Below are positions 24,597-35,046 of a stretch of 64,000 nucleotides of DNA, piece after piece (within the stretch, counting starts at the first letter, position 1; each line of letters begins with the position of its first letter). Source of the stretch: Streptomyces sp. CB03234 (GTDB taxonomy: Bacteria > Actinomycetota > Actinomycetes > Streptomycetales > Streptomycetaceae); the NCBI RefSeq assembly GCF_001905885.1, contig NZ_LIYH01000003.1, forward strand, positions 620,001-684,000, given 5' to 3'. The notes beneath the pieces were generated by a model. That model was not told where the DNA came from and made no database searches. It worked only from the letters and a program-made list of their open reading frames with translations. A program made the position numbers and the translations under genes.

Positions 24597-25418
24597 TCAC
24601 CGCACGGGGCGGGTCGCGACGACGAGGCCGTATCCGAGGCCGACCGCCCGCAGGCGCGCGACGATGGCGTCGAACTGGTCGACGACCGGGGCCCCGAACC
24701 TCCGGACCAGGTCCTCGCGGTCCTCCGTCAGCTTCTGCCGCATGCAGGTGAGGGTGCGCTCCACCGTGTGGTCGGTGATGTCGGTCGTCTCGACGGGGAC
24801 CAGGCCCGCCTGTTCGAGGAGTGAGTCGTAGTCGGCCAGCGGTATCAGCTTGGTCATCAGCGTCGACCCCTCGTGCTCACCCGGCGTTCTCCGCCCGGTG
24901 GCCGGCGCCGGAGCGCGGTCCAGGAAGTCGGTGAGGGCCAGCCGGCCGCCCGGTACGAGCACGCGCGCCGCCTGCCGCAGCGCTCCGAGCCGGTCCGGCA
25001 TGGCCATCAGCGACTCCAGGAGCCACACCACGTCGAACGACTGCGCCGGGAAGGGAAGATCCATGGCGTCCTCGCGCCGGAACGTCACCCGGTCGCCGAT
25101 TCCGGCGTCCTCCGCGCTCCGTACGGCCAGTCGCGCCTGTACGGGGCTGTCGGTGATCCCGACGACCTGTGCGCCCGTGGTCCGCGCGAGCCGGATCGCG
25201 GGAGCGCCGGTCCCGCAACCGATGTCGAGCACCCTGTCCGCCGGCCCGGCCTTCGTCTTCTCCGTCATCAGGTCGGTGAGCCGCTGGGACGCCTCCGCCA
25301 TCGTCGACCGGTCCGACGGGGATTCCCAGTAGCCCATGTGCAGGCTGCCGCCGGACAGTTCGGCGAGGAACTCGCTCGTGTCGTTGTAGAACCCGGCTTC
25401 GTCCGTCTGCTGTCGCAT
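24597..25418 (-). CDS. Class I SAM-dependent methyltransferase 1
   Basis: 273 residues from the ATG at 25418. The N-terminal segment GYWESPSDRSTMAEASQRLTDL precedes motif I, VLDIGCGTGAPA (about residue 65). The acidic motif II equivalents and VLVPGGRLALTDF (motif IV) follow. It is a clear paralogue of the gene at 27401-28291, sharing long blocks including YWESPSDRSTMAEASQRLTDL. The start lies 4 bp after the SDR stop, so they are co-transcribed from the operator-controlled promoter at 27.3 kb. Relatives methylate O, N or C on secondary metabolites; the acceptor is unknown. Confidence 0.88.
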   Translation of the reverse strand: MRQQTDEAGFYNDTSEFLAELSGGSLHMGYWESPSDRSTMAEASQRLTDLMTEKTKAGPADRVLDIGCGTGAPAIRLARTTGAQVVGITDSPVQARLAVRSAEDAGIGDRVTFRREDAMDLPFPAQSFDVVWLLESLMAMPDRLGALRQAARVLVPGGRLALTDFLDRAPAPATGRRTPGEHEGSTLMTKLIPLADYDSLLEQAGLVPVETTDITDHTVERTLTCMRQKLTEDREDLVRRFGAPVVDQFDAIVARLRAVGLGYGLVVATRPVR

Positions 25419-25422
25419 GCGG

Positions 25423-26418
25423 TCAGCCGACCTTGTCCAGTACGCGCTGTTCGGTGGCGGGGTCCAGTCCGCGGCGCGTGTCGGTCTGCTGCCAGGGCGG
25501 CTCGCCCTCGCGCCGCAGCCAGGACCAGGTGTCGGCGAGGGTGTCCTCCAGCGGGCGGCCGGTGTCGAGTCCGGCGTCGTGGGCGGCGGTGACGTCGACG
25601 TCATGGATGCCGCCCCGCATGGCCGCCGGGAGCCACAGCGGGATGTCGAGGTACGGGCGGACGCCCTCCGCCATGAGGATGTCGTCGCCGGCCCAGACCA
25701 GTTCCGCGTCGGACCCGGTCACCCGGCACATCGTCTCCAGCAGCTCCCCCATGGTGTGACGCCCGCGGGGGCACACGGTGTTGAACGTGCCGCCGATGCC
25801 CCGTTCCGCGGCGTCCAGCATCCACACCGCGTGGTCCCGGACGTCGACGTACTGCAAGGGGTCGTCCGGCGCACCGGGGGCCAGGACCCGTCCGCCGCGC
25901 TCGATGCGGCGCAGCCACCAGGTCAGCGAGCCGACGTCCTCGTACGGGCCCAGCATCGGCCCGGGGCGGGCGATCAGGGCGCGGTCCCCGAAGGCGCGGA
26001 GCACGCCGAGCTCGGCGCCGCGCTTGGCCGTGGGGTAGAACCCGTCGGCGCTGTCGTCCGGGTCGCCGTCGATCACGGCGGCGGACTCGTCGGCGCCGTG
26101 CGGTACCGGTGGCCGGTACACCACCCAGCTGGAGACGTATCCGAAGTGCCGGACCCGGTCGGCCAGGAGCGCGCTGCTGTCGGCGATGACACGCGGCGCC
26201 CCGTTCCAGGTGTCGACGACGGCGTCCCACTTCTGGTCGCCGATCGCCCGGCGCAGCGCCCGGGGATCGGTCCGGTCGGCGATCAGGGTCTCGACGCCTT
26301 TCGCGGCGGGTGCGCTGAGGCCGCGGTTGAGGGTGCTGACGTCATCACCGCGCGCCAACGCCGCCTCGACGAGGGCGCGTCCCACGTAATGGGTACCGCC
26401 CAGCACCAGAACTCGCAT
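25423..26418 (-). CDS. NAD-dependent epimerase/reductase (extended SDR)
   Basis: 331 residues from the ATG at 26418, preceded by GGAGAGGAAC. It opens with VLVLGGTHYVGRAL, the Rossmann GxxGxxG variant (GGTHYVG). A YPTAK (YxxxK) active site lies near residue 157. GPMLGPYED and QYVDVRDHAVWML are typical of the NAD-dependent epimerase/dehydratase family. The proteins with GGTxxVG openings include isoflavone-reductase-like and RNA-binding SDRs, so either a sugar/alcohol oxidoreductase or a structural role is possible. It lies second in a three-gene operon between methyltransferases 2 and 1. Confidence 0.82.
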   Translation of the reverse strand: MRVLVLGGTHYVGRALVEAALARGDDVSTLNRGLSAPAAKGVETLIADRTDPRALRRAIGDQKWDAVVDTWNGAPRVIADSSALLADRVRHFGYVSSWVVYRPPVPHGADESAAVIDGDPDDSADGFYPTAKRGAELGVLRAFGDRALIARPGPMLGPYEDVGSLTWWLRRIERGGRVLAPGAPDDPLQYVDVRDHAVWMLDAAERGIGGTFNTVCPRGRHTMGELLETMCRVTGSDAELVWAGDDILMAEGVRPYLDIPLWLPAAMRGGIHDVDVTAAHDAGLDTGRPLEDTLADTWSWLRREGEPPWQQTDTRRGLDPATEQRVLDKVG

Positions 26419-26476
26419 GATGTTCCTCTCCTCGCGCCGGGGACGCCGGCGCACCGGATGTCGCGGACGAGCGGGA

Positions 26477-27286
26477 TCAGGGGGCGTCGGTGCGCCGCGC
26501 GGTAACGGCCACCGTGGCATACCCCATGGTGAAGCTGCCGCCCATGGCGTCGATGGCGTCCCCGACGCCCCGCAGCACCTCGGCCATCTTGTCCTCCGGG
26601 AGCCGGGTGAAGGCGCCGAGCGTGGGCATCTGGTCCAGCCAGGCGTCCTTGGTGTACGTCCACTCCCAGTCGTACCGCCACTGCTCCGGCTCGCCGAACC
26701 CGCCCGCGGTGCGGATGCCGTCGGCGGACTTGGCGAAGAACTCCTGGTACCCGTCCATGGCCCCCTTCGTCATCGCCGTGAAGCTGAACGGCGCGTTGGG
26801 CATCACCCGCTCGCAGACCTCGGCGACGACGTCCGCCACGTCCGGCGGGAACTGGAAGACGTTCCAGAACACCGCCAGCCGGCCGGCGGGGCGCAGCACC
26901 CGCGCGGCCTTGGCCGCGCCCGCCACCGGGTCGACCCAGTGCCACGCCTGGGCGGCGACGACGGCGTCGAACTCCCGCCCGGCCGGCTCCCAGGCTTCGA
27001 ACGTGGCCACGTCGGTCTCGACGCCGAGCTGCCTGGCCAGCTCGGCCAGCCGTTCGTCGGGCTCGACCGCGAGGACCGTGCAGTCGTGGGCCTGGAACTG
27101 CCGTGCGGCGATGCCGGTGCCGGAGCCGACGTCGAGGACCGTGACGCCGGGGCTGTCGGCGACGATCCGCTCCACCAGGGCTTCGGGGTAGCGGGGCCGC
27201 GCCCGGTCGTAGCGCTCGGCGTCCGTGCCGAACGACTCCGCGACCTGGCGCTGCCGGTGAGGCTGGTTCTCGGGAAGAGTGGGCAT
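26477..27286 (-). CDS. Class I SAM-dependent methyltransferase 2
   Basis: 269 residues. The opening MPTLPENQPHRQRQVAESFGTDAERYDRARPRYP is followed by motif I, VLDVGSGTGIAA (about residue 47), VEPDERL, AQAWHWVDP (about residue 115) and VLRPAGRLAVFWN. These are the signature of the trans-aconitate-methyltransferase/UbiE-like family (COG2226). The ATG at 27286 lies 6 nt after a -10 hexamer, so the mRNA should be essentially leaderless, and the start codon is embedded in a TetR-type palindrome. It heads the operon MT2-SDR-MT1. Confidence 0.9.
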   Translation of the reverse strand: MPTLPENQPHRQRQVAESFGTDAERYDRARPRYPEALVERIVADSPGVTVLDVGSGTGIAARQFQAHDCTVLAVEPDERLAELARQLGVETDVATFEAWEPAGREFDAVVAAQAWHWVDPVAGAAKAARVLRPAGRLAVFWNVFQFPPDVADVVAEVCERVMPNAPFSFTAMTKGAMDGYQEFFAKSADGIRTAGGFGEPEQWRYDWEWTYTKDAWLDQMPTLGAFTRLPEDKMAEVLRGVGDAIDAMGGSFTMGYATVAVTARRTDAP

Positions 27287-27321
27287 GCGCCCACTTTAAT
27301 GGGCGCATGCCCACTCGTCAA
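27279..27321 (-). promoter_or_regulatory. Leaderless promoter with paired GTGGGC-N4-GCCCAC operators (site 1)
   Basis: On the minus strand: -35 TTGACG (27316-27321), 17-bp spacer, -10 TAAAGT (27293-27298), 6 nt, then the ATG of methyltransferase 2. One palindrome (27299-27314) fills the spacer and a second (27279-27294) covers the start codon. The layout is identical to the site at 29.6 kb. Confidence 0.85.
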
Positions 27322-27400
27322 ACGGCGGGAAACGAAGCGGAGCCGGGACCGCACCGGTCCCGGCTCCACCGCACGGCCACGAGGCGGCCGGCTCATCGGT

Positions 27401-28291
27401 TCACCCTCCAGGAACCTCCGCGACGACGACGGCGTACCCGAAACCGGCCGACTCCAGAAGCGGCAGAACCGTCTCGTACTGCTTCACGACCTGGCTGCCG
27501 AACGTCTCGACGAGCCGGTCGTGGTCCTCGTCGAGCTTCTTGCGGATGCAGGCGAGCGTGGGGGCCACCGTGTGTTCGGTGACGTCCGTCAGCTCGACGG
27601 GAACCAGGCCGGCCTCTTCGAGGAGCGTCTCGTACCGCCGCAGCGGTATCGGCCTGGCCACCAGGGGCGCGTGCCCGTGCTCATGCCCGTGCTCGGCCAG
27701 GTCGCCCATGGCCTCCGCCATGCCGTGCCGCACCGGCGTCAGGTCCAGCAGGTCCGTCAGGGCCAGCCGTCCGCCCGGCTTGAGCACCTTCGCCGCCTCC
27801 CGCAGCGCGCCGAGCCGGTCCGGGAGGTGGAAGATCGACTCGATCATCAGCACCCCGTCGAACGACCCCGCCGGGAAGTCCAGGACCGTGGCGTCCTCGC
27901 ACCGGAACGTCACCTGCTCGCCCATACCGGCGTCCTGGGCGTTGCGTACGGCCGCCTGGATCTGTACGTCACTGTTGGTGATCCCGACCACCCGCGCGCC
28001 CGTCACCCGCGCGAGCCGGATCGCCGGAGCGCCCGATCCGCACCCGACGTCGAGGACCGTGTCCCCCGGCCCGGCCTTCAGCTTCTCCGTCAGCAGGTCG
28101 GTGAGCCGCTGCGACGCCTCGGCCATCGTGGAGCGGTCGGAGGGGGATTCCCAGTACCCCTCGTGCAGGCTCCCGCCGAACAGCTCGGTGAGGAGGCCGC
28201 TGATGTCGTTGTAGAAGCCGGCCACCTCCCTCTCCGGCGGCGCGTCCTCGGCTGCCGCCCGGGCACCGCCTTCGACTGCGTGCTCGTTCAC
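27401..28291 (-). CDS. Class I SAM-dependent methyltransferase 3
   Basis: 296 residues from the GTG at 28291. Motif I is VLDVGCGSGAPAIR (about residue 82), with VLKPGGRLALTDLLD as motif IV. It is a paralogue of methyltransferase 1; the block YWESPSDRSTMAEASQRLTDL and the C-terminal LDEDHDRLVETFGSQVV correspond. A histidine-rich insert (HGHEHGHAP) near residue 190 is absent from MT1. The gene lies 55 bp after the P450, so the two are co-transcribed from the TetR-controlled promoter at 29.6 kb. The duplication suggests two related methylations on one scaffold. Confidence 0.88.
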   Translation of the reverse strand: MNEHAVEGGARAAAEDAPPEREVAGFYNDISGLLTELFGGSLHEGYWESPSDRSTMAEASQRLTDLLTEKLKAGPGDTVLDVGCGSGAPAIRLARVTGARVVGITNSDVQIQAAVRNAQDAGMGEQVTFRCEDATVLDFPAGSFDGVLMIESIFHLPDRLGALREAAKVLKPGGRLALTDLLDLTPVRHGMAEAMGDLAEHGHEHGHAPLVARPIPLRRYETLLEEAGLVPVELTDVTEHTVAPTLACIRKKLDEDHDRLVETFGSQVVKQYETVLPLLESAGFGYAVVVAEVPGG

Positions 28292-28346
28292 AAGTCATCT
28301 CTTTCTCGTAGGCCTGAACGGTGTGCCAGGTACGCCCGGCCGGCAC

Positions 28347-29582
28347 TCACCAGGTGACGGGCAGCTCCAGAAGCCCGGTCATGAGCCTGCCCTCGGCGTG
28401 GGAGAGTTCTTCGACGGGCACCGCCGGCCGCAGTCGGGGGAAGGCGGCGAGCAGGCTGCCGAACGCCACCTCCAGCTCCATACGGGCGAGTTGGGCGCCC
28501 AGGCAGCGGTGCGGGCCGTAGCCGAACGTGACGTGTTCGGCGGCGCCCTCACGGGTGATGTCGAAGCGGACGGGATCGGGGAACGTCCCCGGATCGAGGT
28601 TGGCGGCCGGCACGGCGGCGAAGACCACGCTGTGCGCGGGGATGGTCACACCGCCCAGCTCGACGTCGCACGTGGTGGCCCGTACCTGACCGCCGTACGG
28701 GCGGGCGGCCAGCGGCGCGTACCGCAGCACCTCCTCCACGGCGGACGGCAGGAGCGACGGGTCGGCGCGCAGCGCCGCGAGCTGGTCCGGGTTGTCCAGC
28801 AGGGCCAGCAGTCCCTTGCCGAGCATGGTCGCGGTGGATTCGTTGCCGGCCATGAGCAGACCGCAGCCGAGGTGGACCAACTCCTGCTCGCTCAGCCGGT
28901 CGTGCTCGTCGCGGGCCGCGATCAGGTCCTGGAGCAGGCTGTCGTCGGGGGCGCGACGCTTGGCGTCGACGAGCTCGGTCATGTAGTCCACCACCGCGTG
29001 GAGCGCCTTCAGGGACTCCTCCGGCGAGTAGGCGCCGGCGGCCATGACGCGGTCGGCCCAGCCGCTGAAGCGCGCCCTGTCCTGCTGCGGGACGCCGAGG
29101 ATCTCGAAGATCACGGTGAGCGGGAGCGGGCGGCACAGCCCGGCGACGAGGTCGGCGGGCGGACCGGCGGCGGCCAGGGCGGTGATCAGCTCATCGGTGA
29201 TGCGCTGGACGCGGGGCCGGAGGGCGCGGATGCGGCGTGCGCTGAACGCCCCCGCCACGAGGCGGCGCAGCCGGGTGTGCTCGGCTCCGTCGAGGTCGTT
29301 GATCCCCGGCTTCTCGAAGACCGCCGAGGGCATGACCACCGCGCCGATCCGCCGGGCCTCGGCCCGGCTGAACCGGGGGTCGGACAGGGCGACCCGTACC
29401 TCCTCCATACCGGTGACCAGCCAGCCCTTCATGCCGGTCTCCGTGGTGATCTCCCGTACCGGTGCCTGGCGCCACAGCTCGCGGACCGGGTCCGCAACCC
29501 CGTACAACTCGCGGCCGGCCGCCGTGGCCGGCACTGCTTCCCGGGAACCTCCTGTGGACACGACTGGGGGTATAGTGGGCAT
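28347..29582 (-). CDS. Cytochrome P450
   Basis: 411 residues. Helix I is LLMAGNESTATML (AGNES in place of AGxET), helix K is EEVLRY, and the heme loop is FGYGPHRCLG with Cys near residue 358. The ATG at 29582 lies 6 nt downstream of a -10 hexamer and inside a GTGGGC-type palindrome, so this is a leaderless, TetR-controlled message. The protein begins MPTIPP, echoing MPTLPE of methyltransferase 2 because both start codons lie in the same operator sequence. It is divergent from the TetR gene 69 bp away. Confidence 0.9.
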   Translation of the reverse strand: MPTIPPVVSTGGSREAVPATAAGRELYGVADPVRELWRQAPVREITTETGMKGWLVTGMEEVRVALSDPRFSRAEARRIGAVVMPSAVFEKPGINDLDGAEHTRLRRLVAGAFSARRIRALRPRVQRITDELITALAAAGPPADLVAGLCRPLPLTVIFEILGVPQQDRARFSGWADRVMAAGAYSPEESLKALHAVVDYMTELVDAKRRAPDDSLLQDLIAARDEHDRLSEQELVHLGCGLLMAGNESTATMLGKGLLALLDNPDQLAALRADPSLLPSAVEEVLRYAPLAARPYGGQVRATTCDVELGGVTIPAHSVVFAAVPAANLDPGTFPDPVRFDITREGAAEHVTFGYGPHRCLGAQLARMELEVAFGSLLAAFPRLRPAVPVEELSHAEGRLMTGLLELPVTW

Positions 29583-29617
29583 GCGCCCACCCTAGTGGGC
29601 AGGTGCCCACTGGTCAA
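29575..29617 (-). promoter_or_regulatory. Leaderless promoter with paired GTGGGC-N4-GCCCAC operators (site 2)
   Basis: On the minus strand: -35 TTGACC (29612-29617), 17-bp spacer, -10 TAGGGT (29589-29594), 6 nt, then the P450 ATG. Palindromes at 29575-29590 and 29595-29610. The same DNA lies upstream of the TetR gene, so autoregulation is likely. Confidence 0.85.
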
Positions 29618-29651
29618 CGACTGGTCCCAGCAAGCGAAGGAGGGCCGCACG

Positions 29652-30245
29652 ATGCCGACAGGGGTAGCCATCCGCGACGTACGCCGGCAGCTGTTCGGTG
29701 CCGCCGAGCGCGTTCTGCTCCGGGGCGGGCCGAACGCGCTGACCAGCCGGGAGGTCACCACGGAGGCGGGCTGCGCCAAGGGCGTACTGCACCGGCACTT
29801 CGCCGACTTCGACACCTTCCTCGCCGAGCTCGTACGGGACCGCATGGGCCGGATCGACGACCAGGCCGCCGCCCTGCGCGACCGCGCCGGGAGCGGCACC
29901 GTCGTGGACAACCTCGCCGGTGCGCTGACGGACCTGTTCGGCCCCGTCACCGTCGGGATCGTCAACCTCGTCGTCTCCCGGGACGAACTGCGCGGCCGGC
30001 TGCGCCGGACCACGCCGACCGGCATCCCGGTGCTGACGGAGGCCACGGCCATGATCGCCTCGTACCTCGTCGCCGAGCGCGACCTGGGGCGCATCGCCGC
30101 CGACGCCGACATCGACACGCTCTCCCCCATGCTGATCGGCTCCGGGCACCTGCTGTTCGCCGACCGGCAGGCCACCGCGCCGGAGCCCACGGCCGTACGC
30201 AAGACGGTGAGCGCGGTGGTCTCCGGCGTCCTGCGGCAGCCGTAG
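29652..30245 (+). CDS. TetR-family repressor
   Basis: 197 residues from the ATG at 29652, preceded by GAAGGAGGG. The N-terminal HTH is typical: RQLFGAAERVLLRGGPNALTSREVTTEAGCAKGVLHRHFADFDTFL at about residues 10-55. The C-terminal ligand domain is about 140 residues. It is divergent from the P450 operon and almost certainly binds the GTGGGC-N4-GCCCAC palindromes there; the same motif upstream of methyltransferase 2 and near the antiporter defines a probable regulon. The inducing ligand is unknown but may be the pathway product. Confidence 0.9.
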   Translation: MPTGVAIRDVRRQLFGAAERVLLRGGPNALTSREVTTEAGCAKGVLHRHFADFDTFLAELVRDRMGRIDDQAAALRDRAGSGTVVDNLAGALTDLFGPVTVGIVNLVVSRDELRGRLRRTTPTGIPVLTEATAMIASYLVAERDLGRIAADADIDTLSPMLIGSGHLLFADRQATAPEPTAVRKTVSAVVSGVLRQP

Positions 30246-30264
30246 GCCGTACCGCCCGCCCGGC

Positions 30265-30285
30265 GCCCCCGCCCGGGCAGGGGGC
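30265..30285. terminator. Possible short hairpin terminator
   Basis: GCCCCC (30265-30270) can pair with GGGGGC (30280-30285) between the converging TetR and halogenase genes. The stem is short, so this is weak. Confidence 0.35.
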
Positions 30286-30292
30286 CGGAGTC

Positions 30293-32566
<2,274 letters not shown>

Positions 32567-33415
32567 TCATGCCGTTCCGGTGAGCACTCGGCGCAGGGTG
32601 GCGGCGAACGCCTCGGGTTCGCCCTGGAAGCCGGTGTGGTCACCGGGGAAGTCGACGACGTGCGTGCCGAGCTGACCGGCCAGTGCGACCGCGGCCCGGT
32701 GGGACAGCTGCCCCTTGGACGTGGTGCCGCCGCCCACCACGACAGGCGCGGAGGCGGCCCGCAGCGCCGCGATGTCCGGGGCATAGCGGGCGGTGGGGCG
32801 GAAGATGTGCAGGAAGAAGCGGTCGAGGATGGCCCGGACGTCGTCCGGCGGGGTGAAGGAGTCGAGGTCGGTGACCTCGTGCCGCCCGCCGCCGGGCGGA
32901 CGGGAGAACCGCTCGACGCCGGTCAGGGCCGCGTACTTCTTCAGCGCCTCGTTGCGGCCCACGCCGACGTAGGTGTCGTACACCTCGTCGGCCGCGGCAC
33001 GCAACTGCGCGCTGTCGGGCAGCAGTTCCATCAGCGGGGGTTCGTGGGCCACCAGGGCGCGGACCTGTCCGGGGTGCCGGGTGAGCAGGTCGAGGCCGAT
33101 GGCGGCGCCTCCGCTGTTGCCGAACACATAGGCCGGTTCGGGGCCGAGGGCGGACAGCAGGCGGTGGACGTCGTCGGTGAGCACCTCCAGTGTCCCTTCC
33201 CGCGCCGGGTCCTCGACGGTGCTGCGCAGGATGCCGCGCGGGTCGTACGTCACGACGGTGTGGTCCTCGGCGAGCAGGGGCGTGATCGTCGCGAACCCTC
33301 TGCTGCCCATGGGGGCGCCGACCAGCAGGAGCAGCGGGCCGGAGCCGTGGGTCTCGTAGCACAGGCGCGCGCCCGGGACGTCCAGCGTGTGGGTGGTCGA
33401 GTCGGTGTTCGCCAT
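32567..33415 (-). CDS. Alpha/beta hydrolase
   Basis: 282 residues from the ATG at 33415. The nucleophile elbow is VFGNSGGAAIG (Ser near residue 97), the oxyanion segment is LLLVGAPMGS, and a late DHTGFQGEP supplies the catalytic His. It is 32 bp downstream of the P450 gene and 34 bp upstream of the TDO homologue. Three roles are plausible: thioesterase releasing a carrier-bound intermediate (as in quinoxaline pathways, where TE acts between P450 and TDO), kynurenine formamidase, or an ester hydrolase. Sequence alone does not distinguish them. Confidence 0.85.
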   Translation of the reverse strand: MANTDSTTHTLDVPGARLCYETHGSGPLLLLVGAPMGSRGFATITPLLAEDHTVVTYDPRGILRSTVEDPAREGTLEVLTDDVHRLLSALGPEPAYVFGNSGGAAIGLDLLTRHPGQVRALVAHEPPLMELLPDSAQLRAAADEVYDTYVGVGRNEALKKYAALTGVERFSRPPGGGRHEVTDLDSFTPPDDVRAILDRFFLHIFRPTARYAPDIAALRAASAPVVVGGGTTSKGQLSHRAAVALAGQLGTHVVDFPGDHTGFQGEPEAFAATLRRVLTGTA

Positions 33416-33447
33416 GGTCGGCTCTTCCTTTCCTTCCGTCTCCAAGG

Positions 33448-34659
33448 TCAGGCCCAGCGCAGGTGGAGGGGGAGCCGCCTGGGGCCGAAGATCCCTCGTG
33501 GATCGTGGAACTCGACTCCGGGGCCGGCCGTGAAGTCGCTCCAGCGGCCGAGCATCGCCTCCAGGGCGATCCGGGCTTCCAGCCGGGCCAGGGGGGCGCC
33601 GAGGCAGAAGTGGATGCCCTGCCCGAAGCTCAGGTGCGGATTGGGCCGGCGGCGGAAGTCGAAGCGGTCCGGCTCGTGGAACTGCCGCTCGTCCCGGTTG
33701 GCCGAGGCGAGCCAGGTGACCACCACCTGGCCCGCCGGGACGGTGTGCTCACCGATCCGGGCCTCCCGGGTGGTCCTGCGCGTGGTCGGGGCCAGCGGTG
33801 CGCGGTAGCGCAGCACTTCCTCGATCATGGTGGGCAGGCCGCTCGGGTCGGCGCGCAGCGCCGCGGCGGCCTCCGGGTGGTCGGCCAGGCACAGCACGGA
33901 GTTGCCCAGCAGCACCGTGGTCGTGATGTGGCCGGCGAGCAGCAGCAGGCTCACGAACCCGACCATCTCCGCGTCGTCCAGGCGCTCCCCGTCCACCTCC
34001 GCGGTCACGAGCTTGCTGATCAGATCGTCCTTGGGCGCGGCACGGCGGGAGCGGATGTGGTCCAGGGAGTAGGGGTTCATCTCGCGCATGACGGCCGCCA
34101 TGGACCGCACCCGCTGCTCGTTGGGTACGAGGCCCGACTGCCCCTCCGGTGACACCAGGGCCTCGGCCCAGCGCCGGAACGTGGCGCGGTCCTCGGCCGG
34201 GATGCCCAGGAGCTCGGTGATGACGATCACCGGCAGGGGGTAGGCCAGGGCGGAGATCAGCTCTGTCCGGTCCGACCCCTTCATGGCGTCCAGCAACTCG
34301 CCGGTGACAGCGGCGATACGGGGCTCCAGCCGGGCCACCACGCGGGGGGTGAACGCCTTGCCGACCAGGGTGCGCAGCTTGCGGTGCTGGGGCGGGTCCA
34401 TCCGGACGATGTTGCCCCGGGAGAAGAGGTCGACGTCCTCCTGGGCGGAGGTGAGGCCGCTGAAGTCGGACGAGAAGGTGTCGGGATCACCGAGGACCTG
34501 AACGGCCTCGGCGTACCGGAAGACATGCCAGACGCCGGTCTCCTCGTCGTGGCTGACCGGGGCCTCCTCCCGCATCCGCCTGAACCAGGCCAGTGTCGTC
34601 CCGGTCTCATCGAGCTGCTGGACGGCGGCCGGCCCGACGGCACGTTCGGTCCCGGTCAT
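33448..34659 (-). CDS. Cytochrome P450 with AGHITT helix I
   Basis: 403 residues from the ATG at 34659 (GGAAGAGAGG upstream). The heme loop is FGQGIHFCLG near residue 352, with EEVLRY in helix K. Helix I reads LLLAGHITTTVLL, so the acidic residue normally in AGHET is Ile, which should alter proton delivery. Placed directly after a free ACP and its ligase in the same operon, it is a candidate for oxidising a carrier-bound acyl or aromatic substrate. By analogy with quinoxaline/aminocoumarin pathways this would be beta-hydroxylation, but the ligase does not look amino-acid specific. Confidence 0.9.
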   Translation of the reverse strand: MTGTERAVGPAAVQQLDETGTTLAWFRRMREEAPVSHDEETGVWHVFRYAEAVQVLGDPDTFSSDFSGLTSAQEDVDLFSRGNIVRMDPPQHRKLRTLVGKAFTPRVVARLEPRIAAVTGELLDAMKGSDRTELISALAYPLPVIVITELLGIPAEDRATFRRWAEALVSPEGQSGLVPNEQRVRSMAAVMREMNPYSLDHIRSRRAAPKDDLISKLVTAEVDGERLDDAEMVGFVSLLLLAGHITTTVLLGNSVLCLADHPEAAAALRADPSGLPTMIEEVLRYRAPLAPTTRRTTREARIGEHTVPAGQVVVTWLASANRDERQFHEPDRFDFRRRPNPHLSFGQGIHFCLGAPLARLEARIALEAMLGRWSDFTAGPGVEFHDPRGIFGPRRLPLHLRWA

Positions 34660-34770
34660 GGCGGCACCTCTCTTCCTGGTCGTTGGTGATGTGGCCGGCC
34701 GGTTCGCGGGGGTCGGCCCGCCACGCCGGGAAGGGACCGGTGATCGTCCGCCTCCGCCGGAGCATGGCGG

Positions 34771-35046
34771 TTACGGTTTCCCCGCGGTGTCCGGGCTTCC
34801 CGCCGCCACCAGTTCCGCGAGCGAGCGCAGTGAACTGAAAGCGCCGGGAGGATTGCCGGGATCCCATGCGACACGGAATTCTCTTTCGACTCGGTCGAGC
34901 AGAATCACCAGGGTGAGCGAGTCGACTCCGAGGCTGAGGAGCGATGCGTCCCTGTCCACCGGCTCACCGGCGGGATACTCGTCCCAGACTTCCCTCAGCA
35001 GGGTTTCCAGACGGGCCAGGACGTGAACCGCTTCAGCGTTCTCCAT
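34771..35046 (-). CDS. Acyl carrier protein
   Basis: 91 residues from the ATG at 35046, which is 7 nt after AGGGGGA; an ATG at 35052 is too close to that site. The phosphopantetheine motif is LGVDSLTLVILL, preceded by DASLL. The start overlaps the ligase stop by about 14 bases, so ligase and ACP are translationally coupled and probably partners. It differs from the ACP at 21.6 kb, so the window has two separate carrier systems. Confidence 0.9.
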   Translation of the reverse strand: MENAEAVHVLARLETLLREVWDEYPAGEPVDRDASLLSLGVDSLTLVILLDRVEREFRVAWDPGNPPGAFSSLRSLAELVAAGSPDTAGKP

